From Pseudomonadota bacterium (GTDB taxonomy: Bacteria; Pseudomonadota; Gammaproteobacteria; Burkholderiales; Thiobacillaceae): DNA of 5,427 nt. The notes below the pieces were generated by a model. The model made no database searches and was not told where the DNA came from. It saw nothing but the letters and a program-made list of their open reading frames with translations. A program made the position numbers and the translations under genes. Each line of letters begins with the position of its first letter. Position 1 is the stretch's first letter. The stretch is taken from assembly GCA_021780975.1 (NCBI GenBank), contig JAJXXS010000094.1, positions 5,423 through 10,849 on the forward strand, read 5' to 3'. Below are positions 1 to 5,200 of the stretch, piece by piece.

Positions 1-43
1 GCAGGCGACTCCCCTTCATCACCCTGCCCGTCTTGACCATCGT

Positions 44-65
44 CCCCCATGGGGGCCATGCCCCC
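44..65 (+). promoter_or_regulatory. Three-armed C/G hairpin in the cold-shock gene leader
   Basis: The run is C5-AT-G5-CCATG-C5. The central G run (51-55) can pair with either flanking C run. The downstream pairing (51-56 with 60-65, loop CAT) is a 6-bp stem and looks the more stable. The upstream pairing gives only about 4 bp because the gap is so short. It lies about 30 nt before the cold-shock start codon. It could be a structured 5' leader, or the terminator of a gene ending left of the window, since T-rich sequence follows at 68-81. The sequence shows the dyads; either role is inference. Confidence 0.35.
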
Positions 66-95
66 GCTTTGATTGTTTTTTGAGGATAGCAAGAC

Positions 96-302
96 ATGAC
101 TACAGGCACCGTGAAGTGGTTTAACGATTCCAAGGGCTTCGGCTTCATCGCTCCCGAGGGCGGCGGCGAAGATCTGTTCGCCCATTTTTCCGCCATCCAG
201 AGCCAGGGCTTCAAGACCCTGACCGAAGGACAGCGCGTCGCCTTCGACATCACCCAGGGCCCGAAAGGGAAGCAGGCGTCGAACATACGCGCGGCCGACT
301 AA
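96..302 (+). CDS. CspA-family cold-shock protein
   Basis: A complete 68-residue single cold-shock domain, the family's usual length of about 65-70. This five-stranded OB fold binds single-stranded RNA and DNA in the cytoplasm; family members act as RNA chaperones that melt secondary structure, and some antiterminate transcription. Visible hallmarks are the N-terminal GTVKWFN motif with Trp8, RNP1 as KGFGFI (residues 13-18) and an RNP2-like DLFAHF (26-31). RNP2 has Leu-Phe-Ala where VFVH is commonest, a mild variation. The start is supported by GAGGA at 82-86 and by the family's normal N-terminus. The gene is followed by a strong terminator and then infA on the same strand. The paralogue letter (cspA/C/D/E) cannot be assigned from one copy, so no symbol is given. 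Whether it is cold-induced or constitutive is not visible. Confidence 0.97.
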   Translation: MTTGTVKWFNDSKGFGFIAPEGGGEDLFAHFSAIQSQGFKTLTEGQRVAFDITQGPKGKQASNIRAAD

Positions 303-317
303 GCCGGCGGGGCCGGC
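303..317 (+). repeat. Short GC dyad directly after the cold-shock gene stop
   Basis: GCCGGC-GGG-GCCGGC begins immediately after the TAA stop, giving a 6-bp stem with a 3-nt loop. No T tract follows, so it is not an intrinsic terminator on its own. It could stabilise the 3' end of the csp message. Its role is unassigned. Confidence 0.35.
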
Positions 318-391
318 GTGGCTTGGGCCATGCCATGAGCCTTGCCCAGGGTTGTAGATCCAGGTTCCGGCCCGGTCCGCTTCCCTCCCGG

Positions 392-423
392 AAAAGCCCG
401 GCGTTGGCCGGGCTTTTTCTTTC
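392..423 (+). terminator. Strong intrinsic terminator/attenuator between csp and infA
   Basis: A perfect 11-bp stem (392-402 AAAAGCCCGGC, 407-417 GCCGGGCTTTT) encloses a GTTG loop and runs into TTTTTCTTT. It would end the cold-shock transcript. The T tract stops about a dozen bases before the infA ribosome-binding site (435-439), and I see no promoter between them, so it probably also limits read-through into infA. An upstream copy of GCCCGG at 370-375 can pair with CCGGGC (408-413) in the 3' arm. This gives a weaker alternative fold that would break the terminator; that use is inference. Confidence 0.85.
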
Positions 424-447
424 CGATTTTTCTCAGGAGATGCGGCC

Positions 448-708
448 ATGGCCAAAGAAGAACTTCTCGAAATGAACGGTGTGGTGGTCGAAGTGCTGCC
501 CGATTCGCGTTACCGCGTGACCCTAGACAATGGCCACAACCTCGTGGCCTACAGCGCAGGCAAGATGCGCAAGCACCATATCCGCATCCTTGCCGGCGAC
601 AAGGTTTCCCTCGAACTCTCGCCCTACGACCTGAGCAAGGGGCGCATCACCTTCCGCCACATCGAAGGCCGCGGCGCGGCCGGCCCGCAGCAGCGGCGCA
701 GGTACTGA
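448..708 (+). CDS. infA: Translation initiation factor IF-1 (long betaproteobacterial form)
   Basis: IF-1 occupies the ribosomal A site on the 30S subunit and assists IF-2 and IF-3 in start selection. Residues 1-71 form the complete S1/IF-1 OB-fold domain. They carry the family signatures MAKEE, LDNGHNLVAY, SGKMRKHHIRIL-type (here AGKMRKHHIRIL, 37-48), GDKV and the ELSPYDLSKGRITFR block (56-70). The E. coli protein ends at 72. This one has about 15 extra residues (72-86) rich in Gly, Gln and Arg, ending QQRRRY, which resembles the longer second IF-1 copy found in many betaproteobacteria. The start follows AGGAG (435-439) with 8-nt spacing and gives the canonical N-terminus. It is co-directional with the cold-shock gene but separated from it by a terminator. 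Whether the genome also has a 72-residue infA in the ribosomal-protein cluster cannot be seen here. Confidence 0.96.
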   Translation: MAKEELLEMNGVVVEVLPDSRYRVTLDNGHNLVAYSAGKMRKHHIRILAGDKVSLELSPYDLSKGRITFRHIEGRGAAGPQQRRRY

Positions 709-740
709 AGCACCCGGCTTTGGCGGGCGCGGTGCTTTCC
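708..740 (+). terminator. Probable infA terminator between convergent genes
   Basis: AAGCACC (708-714) pairs with GGTGCTT (731-737) around a 16-nt GC-rich loop that has some internal complementarity. TTTCC follows. It begins at the infA stop codon and sits in the 48-bp gap before the convergent transporter gene. The stem is fair but the T tract is short, so this is a moderate call. The reverse strand lacks a T run and would not serve the transporter gene well. Confidence 0.45.
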
Positions 741-756
741 CTGCCCGCCGGGCGGT

Positions 757-1647
757 TCATGTCGCCGCCGCGCGCCAGCGCGGCATCATGGCCATCGCCA
801 CGCTGCCCAGCACCAGCAGCCCGCCCGCAATCTGGACGGCCGTGGGCGGCGTGCCCAGCATGCCGCCGACCAGCATGGCGCACACCGGCACCAGGTTGAG
901 GAACAGCGCCGTGCGGGCCGCGCCCAGGCGCTGGATGCCCATGCCCCAGAACAGATAGGCCAGCACCGTCCCCCCCACCGCCATGACGGCCAGGGCCACG
1001 CCGGCGCGCAGGCCCGGCAGGGCAAAGCTGCCTCCATCCGCGAGCGCCGCAGCGAGCAGCACGCCCGCCCCCGCCGTCATCATCAGCGCGGTGTTGCCCA
1101 CCGCCGAGCCGGGGGGCATGTAGCGGCGCGAGAAAACGTTGAACAGCGCCCAGGTCACATTGGCCATCAGCATGAGCACATCGCCCTCGGCCACCTGCAG
1201 ATGCGCCAGGCGCTGCACGTCGCCCTGGGAAATGACCACGGCCACGCCGGCCAGCGCCAGCGGCAGCGCCGCCAGGTGGCGGGCGCTGGGGCGCTCGCCG
1301 AGGAGGACGGCAGCCAGCAGGGTGGTGAGCAGCGGATTGGTGGCCATGATGAGGGCGCCGCTGTCCGCCGAGGTGGTCTTGAGGGCATGGAAGAACAGGA
1401 GGTTGAAGGCGGCGATGCCCACCACGCCCAGCAGCAGGTAGGCGCCCGCATGGCGTTTCGCCAGGCCCCATAGGTCTACGCCCTGGCGCACGGCGATCGC
1501 CAGCATCAGGGCGGCGCCGAGCACAAAGCGCAGGGCCGCGGCCCAGAGCGGCGGCAGGTCGGCCAGCACGGCTCCGGCAAGGACGAAATTGGCGCCCCAG
1601 AAAAACGCCGCGGTGGTGACGAGCAGGTAGATCCATTTGGCCGGCAT
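757..1647 (-). CDS. EamA-family (DMT superfamily) transporter
   Basis: A 296-residue inner-membrane protein of the drug/metabolite transporter superfamily, with two EamA repeats and about ten predicted helices. By eye these lie near residues 5-27, 34-53, 67-88, 96-116, 123-140, 155-172, 185-202, 214-234, 242-264 and 270-288. Family members generally export amino acids, metabolites or drugs; the substrate cannot be read here. Visible hallmarks are FFWGANFV in helix 1, ALRF after helix 2, the block ALKTTSADSGALIMATNPLL before the first repeat's LLGERPS, and the repeat-2 counterpart RLGAARTALFLNLVPV. The second repeat ends VGGMLGTPPT, where many relatives have a Gly-Glu pair, so that acidic residue is missing here. 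The ATG at 1645-1647 begins just before helix 1 with a modest AGGTG (minus strand, 1655-1659). It is divergent from the LysR gene, its likely regulator. Confidence 0.93.
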   Translation of the reverse strand: MPAKWIYLLVTTAAFFWGANFVLAGAVLADLPPLWAAALRFVLGAALMLAIAVRQGVDLWGLAKRHAGAYLLLGVVGIAAFNLLFFHALKTTSADSGALIMATNPLLTTLLAAVLLGERPSARHLAALPLALAGVAVVISQGDVQRLAHLQVAEGDVLMLMANVTWALFNVFSRRYMPPGSAVGNTALMMTAGAGVLLAAALADGGSFALPGLRAGVALAVMAVGGTVLAYLFWGMGIQRLGAARTALFLNLVPVCAMLVGGMLGTPPTAVQIAGGLLVLGSVAMAMMPRWRAAAT

Positions 1648-1744
1648 GGCGCACCTATGCAGAATGTCTAAACGCTGTCCAATCTATATCGCATAATCCA
1701 GGGCGACAAACGAGACTTTTTTGCCACATGGTTAAGAAAATCTA
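1648..1744. promoter_or_regulatory. Shared divergent control region, transporter/LysR regulator
   Basis: This 97-bp A/T-richer gap separates two divergently transcribed genes, the classic arrangement in which a LysR-type protein binds between itself and its target. A candidate minus-strand promoter for the transporter is TTGTCG (1704-1709), a 17-bp spacer, then TAGATT (1681-1686); each hexamer matches the sigma-70 consensus at 4 of 6 positions. It would start transcription about 25-30 nt before the transporter ATG. I could not identify a convincing plus-strand promoter, and the LysR gene has only a weak purine stretch (AAGAAAA, 1734-1740) as ribosome-binding site. No clear T-N11-A dyad stood out. 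Confidence 0.4.
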
Positions 1745-2641
1745 ATGAAAAGACGTCTGCCCCCGCTCAACGCCCTGCGTGCCTTCGAGGCGGTTGCGCG
1801 CCACGCGTCGATGGCGCGCGCGGCCGAGGAACTGCATGTCACCCCCGCGGCGGTGAGCCAGCAGGTCAAGCAGTTGGAGGACATCCTCGGCAAGCCGCTG
1901 CTCAGGCGTGGCAAGACGCTGGCGCTGAGCGACGCGGCGCAGGCGGCGTTGCCGCTCCTGAGCGACGCCTTCGACCGCCTGGAGCGCGCCGCCTTGCAGC
2001 TGCGCGCCGGGGCGCAGGACGGCCCGCTGGTGGTCTCCACCCCGCCGGCCTTCGCCGCGCGTTGGCTGGTGCCGCGCATGGAGGGTTTCGAGAGCCGCCA
2101 TCCCGACATCGAGCTGCGCCTGCTCGCCACCCATCGTCTGGTGGATTTCGCCCTGGAGGATGTCGATGCCGCCATCCGCTTCGGCGGCGGGGATTATCCC
2201 GGCCTGCACGTTGAGCGGCTGATGGCGGAAAGCATCATCGCGGTGGCGGCGCCCAGCCTGGCGGGCGACCTCGAGACCGTCGCCGACATCGCCCGCAAGC
2301 CTTTGCTCAAGGACGAGTGGCATACCGCGAACCGCGCCTTCCCCGAGTGGGAGGCGTGGTTCGCCGCGCGCGGCGTGGCGCTGCAAGGGCCCCTGCGCGT
2401 GCGGCGTTTCGGCGACAGCGGCCTGACCCTGCAGGCCGCCGTGTCCGGGCTAGGGGTGGCGCTCGCCTGGCATAGCCTGGTGGCGGACGATCTCAAGGCG
2501 GGGCGGCTGGTGCGCCTGCTCGATGAGGCGCTCGATACCCGCCTGGCCTATCACCTGGTGTTGCCCTCCGCGCGCCTCAAGCTGGCCAAGGTCGCGGCCT
2601 TCCGCGCGTGGCTGCTGGCCGAGGCGCAGGCGGCTGCCTAG
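1745..2641 (+). CDS. LysR-family transcriptional regulator, GcvA-like
   Basis: A full-length 298-residue LysR-type regulator (the family is usually about 300). Residues 6-64 form the winged helix-turn-helix. The start LPPLNALRAFEAVARH is typical of the GcvA/AmpR branch; the recognition segment is TPAAVSQQVKQLEDILG (33-49), followed by PLLRRGK. Residues 93-295 are the periplasmic-binding-protein-like effector domain, with LVVSTPPAFAARWLVPR (95-111), DAAIRFGGGDYPGL (141-154) and SGLGVALAWHSLV (234-247). The SGLGVAL motif and the RFG-GDYPG motif match the GcvA group. GcvA itself controls glycine cleavage, but members of this branch have many targets and no gcv gene is near. The divergent EamA transporter is the obvious target candidate, which is inferred from position. 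The start gives the standard family N-terminus, and no upstream extension is available. Confidence 0.95.
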   Translation: MKRRLPPLNALRAFEAVARHASMARAAEELHVTPAAVSQQVKQLEDILGKPLLRRGKTLALSDAAQAALPLLSDAFDRLERAALQLRAGAQDGPLVVSTPPAFAARWLVPRMEGFESRHPDIELRLLATHRLVDFALEDVDAAIRFGGGDYPGLHVERLMAESIIAVAAPSLAGDLETVADIARKPLLKDEWHTANRAFPEWEAWFAARGVALQGPLRVRRFGDSGLTLQAAVSGLGVALAWHSLVADDLKAGRLVRLLDEALDTRLAYHLVLPSARLKLAKVAAFRAWLLAEAQAAA

Positions 2642-2848
2642 ATGGCCGACGAGCGGTTTTTCCCCAGGCCGAATTCCCGGTTAGACTGCGGCACGCTGGC
2701 CCGATGCGCAGTTGCAAGCGTTCGACGCAGGCCGGCAAAACACTAAAAGCAACAAGCAGCGGTACTTGGAGAACAACACTAAAGGGATGCTTCCAGTGGG
2801 TCGTAGGATGCTGGGACACCCCTTACATATCGCGGAGACATAGTCACC
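2642..2848 (+). promoter_or_regulatory. Leader region of the PEP-CTERM gene with candidate sigma-54 promoter
   Basis: This is a 207-bp non-coding gap. The best promoter-like match is TGGGTCG-TAGG-ATGCT at 2797-2812. The diagnostic GG (2798-2799) and GC (2810-2811) are exactly 10 bases apart, and 9 of the 12 defined positions match the -24/-12 consensus TGGCACG-N4-TTGCW. It would start transcription about 25 nt before the ATG. Upstream, the 9-mer AACACTAAA occurs twice (2739-2747 and 2775-2783, 36 bp apart), where an activator site could lie. PEP-CTERM genes linked to the PrsK/PrsR two-component system are known to use sigma-54, which makes this plausible. The match is by eye and could be chance. 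Confidence 0.35.
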
Positions 2849-3799
2849 ATGAAGAAACCCCACGCCACGCGGCCAGGTTCGCCGCGTCGTCCTGTTCGCC
2901 CTGCATTGCGCGCCGCCTTTGCCGCTGCGCTGGCGGGAGGCCTGCTGGCCACTCCGGCCTATGCCTTGACGTTCAACGTCAGCTACGGCTCCAGCGTTAC
3001 CAACGCATCGAACGCCACGAGCATCGAGCAGGCCTTCAATGATGCGATCACCTTCTATCAGAACACTTTCACCAACAACATCACCGTCAACCTCAGCGTG
3101 GGTTGGGGCTACGTGGGTTCGACCCAGATTTCCAGCGGTGCGTTGGGGGCAAGCTCCTTCAGCGAAATCACGACGAAATTCGCGCAACTCCAGAGTGTTC
3201 TTCCATCAGCGTCGCTGCCTGCCAGCGACCCCACCAACCACGGTTCGATCTATCTGAGCAGCGCCAATGCCAAGGCTCTAGGGTTGGTTCCTGGCGCTTA
3301 CCCTGCTCTCGATGGTTCGGTAGGTTTCGATAGCACGGCCACCTGGACCTTCGACCCGAACCAGCGGGCGCAACAGGGCGCCTACGATTTCATCGGCGTG
3401 GCGGAGCACGAAATCTCCGAAGTGCTGGGGCGCTACAGCGCCCTGCCTGGCCACGAGTCGGTGCTCGACCTTTATCGCTATACGGCCAAGGGCACCCTCG
3501 ACACCAGCGGCACCAGCGCCTACTTTTCCACCGATAGGGGTGCGACGTCCCTCGTTTCCTTCAACGGCAATGCCAGCGCAGGGGATCTGGGCGATTGGAC
3601 TGGCCAGCCCAACGATGCCTTCAATTATGGGGTCATGGCGGGACGCGAACTGCTGGTGAGTTCCAACGACCTCACGGAGATGGTCAGCCTCGGCTATACG
3701 CAGGCCGCTCCGGTGCCGGAGCCGGCGGATACCCTGCTGCTGCTTGCCGGCCTGGGCCTGATCGGCTGGCGCGCGCGGCGGGTGCCGCGGGGTAGCTAG
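2849..3799 (+). CDS. Exported PEP-CTERM protein, NF038122-type putative metalloprotease
   Basis: A 316-residue secreted protein. Residues 1-39 form a Sec signal peptide with a long, strongly basic n-region, a hydrophobic core (AAFAAALAGGLLA) and a cleavage-type AYA at 37-39. The mature domain begins LTFNVSYGSS. The core FIGVAEHEISEVLGR (181-195) resembles a zincin helix, with His187 and Glu188, but residue 191 is Glu where an HExxH enzyme has its second His. I recall this HE-x-x-E-x-x-GR form as characteristic of the NF038122 family, named as metalloproteases from sequence. The C-terminus is a complete PEP-CTERM tag: VPEPAD (289-294), a short hydrophobic helix (295-307) and the basic RARR (308-311). 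It marks the protein for exosortase processing at the cell envelope. No exosortase is in this window. GGAG (2834-2837) lies 11 nt before the ATG, a loose fit. The TAG stop coincides with the target duplication of the mobile element behind it; the tag is not disrupted. Enzymatic activity is unproven. Confidence 0.9.
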   Translation: MKKPHATRPGSPRRPVRPALRAAFAAALAGGLLATPAYALTFNVSYGSSVTNASNATSIEQAFNDAITFYQNTFTNNITVNLSVGWGYVGSTQISSGALGASSFSEITTKFAQLQSVLPSASLPASDPTNHGSIYLSSANAKALGLVPGAYPALDGSVGFDSTATWTFDPNQRAQQGAYDFIGVAEHEISEVLGRYSALPGHESVLDLYRYTAKGTLDTSGTSAYFSTDRGATSLVSFNGNASAGDLGDWTGQPNDAFNYGVMAGRELLVSSNDLTEMVSLGYTQAAPVPEPADTLLLLAGLGLIGWRARRVPRGS

Positions 3800-3816
3800 A
3801 AGCCTGCCGGACTTAA

Positions 3817-5033
3817 GGACACGCTGAACAAATCAGGTTTTGATGAGAAACGGTGGCACAGTCGGCGACAGAATCGAACGATGGGACATGCGAGGTCGAA
3901 TGCCGGCCGTAGTAGGGGTTGTTCGCCCGGTTTTTCGTCTCCGAGGGCGCCTCTTCCCAGGTTTTCCCCATCTCAGGACGCACCTTGGGCATGAAGTGCA
4001 AACAATCGCCGTTTGGCGATCATCAGATTCGCCAACCCAAGCAGCGTGAACAACTGCGCCGTGTTCTTGGCCAAACCCCGGTAGCGCACCTTCCTCAGGC
4101 CAAACAGGTTCTTGAGGATGTGGAAGGGGTGCTCGACCTTGGCGCGGATGCTCGCCTTGATGCGCTCAATCTTCTCGTCCAGACGTCCCACCTTGGTGTC
4201 CGGCAAGGCCTGGCGTTTGCCGGGCCGCATCGCCACATGCCAAGTGGCGTCGGTTCGCTTCTCGTTTCGTTTATCAATACCTTGATAGCCGGCATCCGCA
4301 AAGACAACGCGTTCCTCGCCATGCAGCAAGGCGTGGCCTTGCGTCACATCGTTGACGTTGTCGGGGGTGGTGATCAGGGTATGGGTGAGACCCGAACTGG
4401 CATCCGCGCCGATATGCATCTTCATGCCAAAGTGCCACTGGTTGCCCTTCTTGGTCTGGTGCATCTCCGGATCGCGCTGGCCACTCTGATTCTTGGTCGA
4501 GGATGGCGCGGCGATGATCGTCGCATCCACGACCGTACCTTCCTTCAGCATCAACCCCTTGGCCGCAAGGTATCCGTTGATGGTAGCGAAAACACGCTCG
4601 GTCAATTTGTGGGTTTCCAGCAGACGGCGAAACTTGAGCAGCGTCGTGGCGTCCGGCGCTGCCTCTCGCGAGAGGTCGATGCGAACGAAGCCACGAATCG
4701 CCTGGCTGTCATAGATGGCGTCTTCCGTGCCCTCGTCGGACAGTCCAAAGCATTGCTGGGCGATGTACATGCGCAGCATCCGCTCCACGCCAATCGGTGG
4801 ACGTCCACGGCCTTCGCCCTTGAGGTAAAACGGCTCGATCTCCGCTACCAGCGCCGCCCACGGCGTCACCGCCTCAATCTCGCCAAGAAGACGATCCCGT
4901 CGCGTCACCTTCGGCTTCGCCGCGTACTCCAGTTCGGAAAAGCTGCGTTGCATCGCCCTCATCCATTCAGCCTTCAAAGTCACGACTCTCCCAAACCTTC
5001 GACGTGTCAGGCAGCAAATAAATCAGCGCGTCC
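3817..5033 (-). mobile_element. Complete IS5-subgroup insertion sequence, about 1217 bp
   Basis: The terminal repeats are GGACACGCTGA (3817-3827) and the reverse complement of 5023-5033 (GGACGCGCTGA), matching at 10 of 11. The left end reads GGACACGCTGAACAAATC, which resembles the start of E. coli IS5 (GGAAGGTGCGAA...AAG) as I recall it. Direct TTAA copies flank it (3813-3816 and 5034-5037), fitting the YTAR duplication of the IS5 subgroup. The 1217-bp length matches IS5, and the single transposase gene fills most of it. Non-coding stretches are 156 bp at the left end and 50 bp at the right. Everything needed for transposition appears intact. The body looks less G+C-rich than the surrounding chromosomal genes. 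Confidence 0.85.
3973..4983 (-). CDS. IS5-family DDE transposase
   Basis: A 336-residue cut-and-paste transposase, very close in layout to E. coli IS5 InsH (about 326-338 residues). Residues 14-145 contain the N-terminal DNA-binding domain: SFSELEYAAK, TRRDRLLGEIEAVTPW, GRGRPPIGVERMLRMYI and DATTLLKFRRLLE. The catalytic RNase-H-like core shows the DDE triad as Asp153 (VVDATIIAAPSSTKN), Asp230 (FADAGYQG) and Glu284 (KVEHPF). The strongly conserved block RDPEMHQTKKGNQWHFGMK lies at 170-188. The reading frame is uninterrupted with all three catalytic residues, so it is probably active or recently so. The start at 4981-4983 is GTG with GGGAG just upstream; an ATG at codon 8 or 11 is the alternative and would trim residues not needed for the family domain. 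It is convergent with the metalloprotease gene. Confidence 0.96.
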   Translation of the reverse strand: MTLKAEWMRAMQRSFSELEYAAKPKVTRRDRLLGEIEAVTPWAALVAEIEPFYLKGEGRGRPPIGVERMLRMYIAQQCFGLSDEGTEDAIYDSQAIRGFVRIDLSREAAPDATTLLKFRRLLETHKLTERVFATINGYLAAKGLMLKEGTVVDATIIAAPSSTKNQSGQRDPEMHQTKKGNQWHFGMKMHIGADASSGLTHTLITTPDNVNDVTQGHALLHGEERVVFADAGYQGIDKRNEKRTDATWHVAMRPGKRQALPDTKVGRLDEKIERIKASIRAKVEHPFHILKNLFGLRKVRYRGLAKNTAQLFTLLGLANLMIAKRRLFALHAQGAS

Positions 5034-5088
5034 TTAAAGGAAATCGGCTGCAAATCCGCCTGTCCGGCCCATATTTCGCCGCTTTTTT

Positions 5089-5111
5089 GGGCAATAGAAC
5101 GACTATTGCCC
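5089..5111. repeat. Perfect 9-bp dyad inside the MITE-like element
   Basis: GGGCAATAG (5089-5097), loop AACGA, CTATTGCCC (5103-5111). On the plus strand it is preceded by a six-T run. On the minus strand six A residues follow it, so it is not an intrinsic terminator in either direction. Such internal hairpins are common in miniature elements; the function is unassigned. Confidence 0.55.
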
Positions 5112-5128
5112 GGCAAAATCGTCAAAAC

Positions 5129-5142
5129 CTGGTCTCGACCAG
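5129..5142 (-). repeat. Second short dyad inside the MITE-like element
   Basis: CTGGTC-TC-GACCAG is a near-continuous palindrome (5-6 bp stem). On the minus strand it is followed by GTTTTG, giving a weak terminator-like profile for transcripts running leftwards toward the transposase. The T run is short, so this is noted as a dyad only. Confidence 0.4.
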
Positions 5143-5200
5143 CCAAATTTTTGCTTCGATTCTTCAAGTCCGGCAGGCTTCTAGGGCGCTCGGCTGCCAG

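Larger units (their letters stand above)
3813..5037. repeat. TTAA target duplication flanking the IS5 element
   Basis: TTAA is present at 3813-3816 and at 5034-5037, immediately outside the GGAC termini. Its first two bases on the left are also the last two of the outer element's 15-bp repeat. This shows that the IS entered the terminal repeat of the outer element rather than neutral DNA beside it. Confidence 0.7.
3800..5180. mobile_element. MITE-like element interrupted by the IS5 element
   Basis: The outer ends are 15-bp perfect inverted repeats (AAGCCTGCCGGACTT at 3800-3814, its reverse complement at 5166-5180), flanked on both sides by CTAG (3796-3799, 5181-5184). Removing the inner IS and one TTAA copy leaves about 160 bp with no convincing gene. 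The left terminal repeat then continues across the junction as AAGCCTGCCGGACTTAAAG, matching the right end at 18 of 19 positions. The interior (5038-5161) contains two strong dyads. Short length, long terminal repeats, absence of a transposase and a 4-bp YTAR-type duplication fit a miniature element moved in trans by an IS5-like transposase. Its ends differ from those of the inner IS, so that IS is probably not its mobiliser. The alternative is a single 1381-bp IS with these ends; I favour nesting. Confidence 0.65.
3796..5184. repeat. CTAG target duplication flanking the outer element
   Basis: CTAG at 3796-3799 and again at 5181-5184 directly abuts the outer inverted repeats. It fits YTAR, the target preference of the IS5 subgroup. 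CTAG is its own reverse complement, so it also extends the inverted repeat formally. The left copy contains the TAG stop codon of the metalloprotease gene. Joining the flanks across one CTAG gives the same in-frame stop, so the insertion was silent for the protein. Confidence 0.6.

Noticed and set aside
33..61. TTGACC at 33-38 as the cold-shock gene's -35 box
   Set aside because: No acceptable -10 hexamer occurs 16-18 bp downstream; that position is within the C/G hairpin runs.
342..899. A 185-codon plus-strand frame across infA
   Set aside because: It runs through the csp-infA terminator and out of frame through infA, with Arg/Pro-rich composition typical of a shadow frame.
647..1654. A 335-codon minus-strand frame overlapping the EamA gene
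   Set aside because: The translation is a low-complexity Arg/Gly/Ala/Pro mixture without domains, whereas the overlapping 296-residue frame is a clear ten-helix transporter.
1742..1746. CTAAT overlapping the LysR start as a GcvA-type binding site
   Set aside because: A single 5-mer on top of the start codon, with no partner site nearby, is not enough to claim an operator.
3800..3814. The inverted repeat after the metalloprotease stop as its terminator hairpin
   Set aside because: The arms are over 1.3 kb apart now and about 130 bp apart even without the IS, too far for an intrinsic terminator, and no T tract follows.
3919..5037. A 372-codon open frame on the plus strand, antisense to the transposase
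   Set aside because: It lies opposite the intact DDE transposase, which explains the sequence fully. The translation shows no recognisable domain, and long antisense frames are expected opposite G+C-rich genes.
3800..5180. Reading the whole segment as one IS with 15-bp ends and CTAG duplication
   Set aside because: Possible, but inner ends resembling IS5 termini with their own TTAA duplication, and restoration of the outer repeat after excision, fit nesting better.
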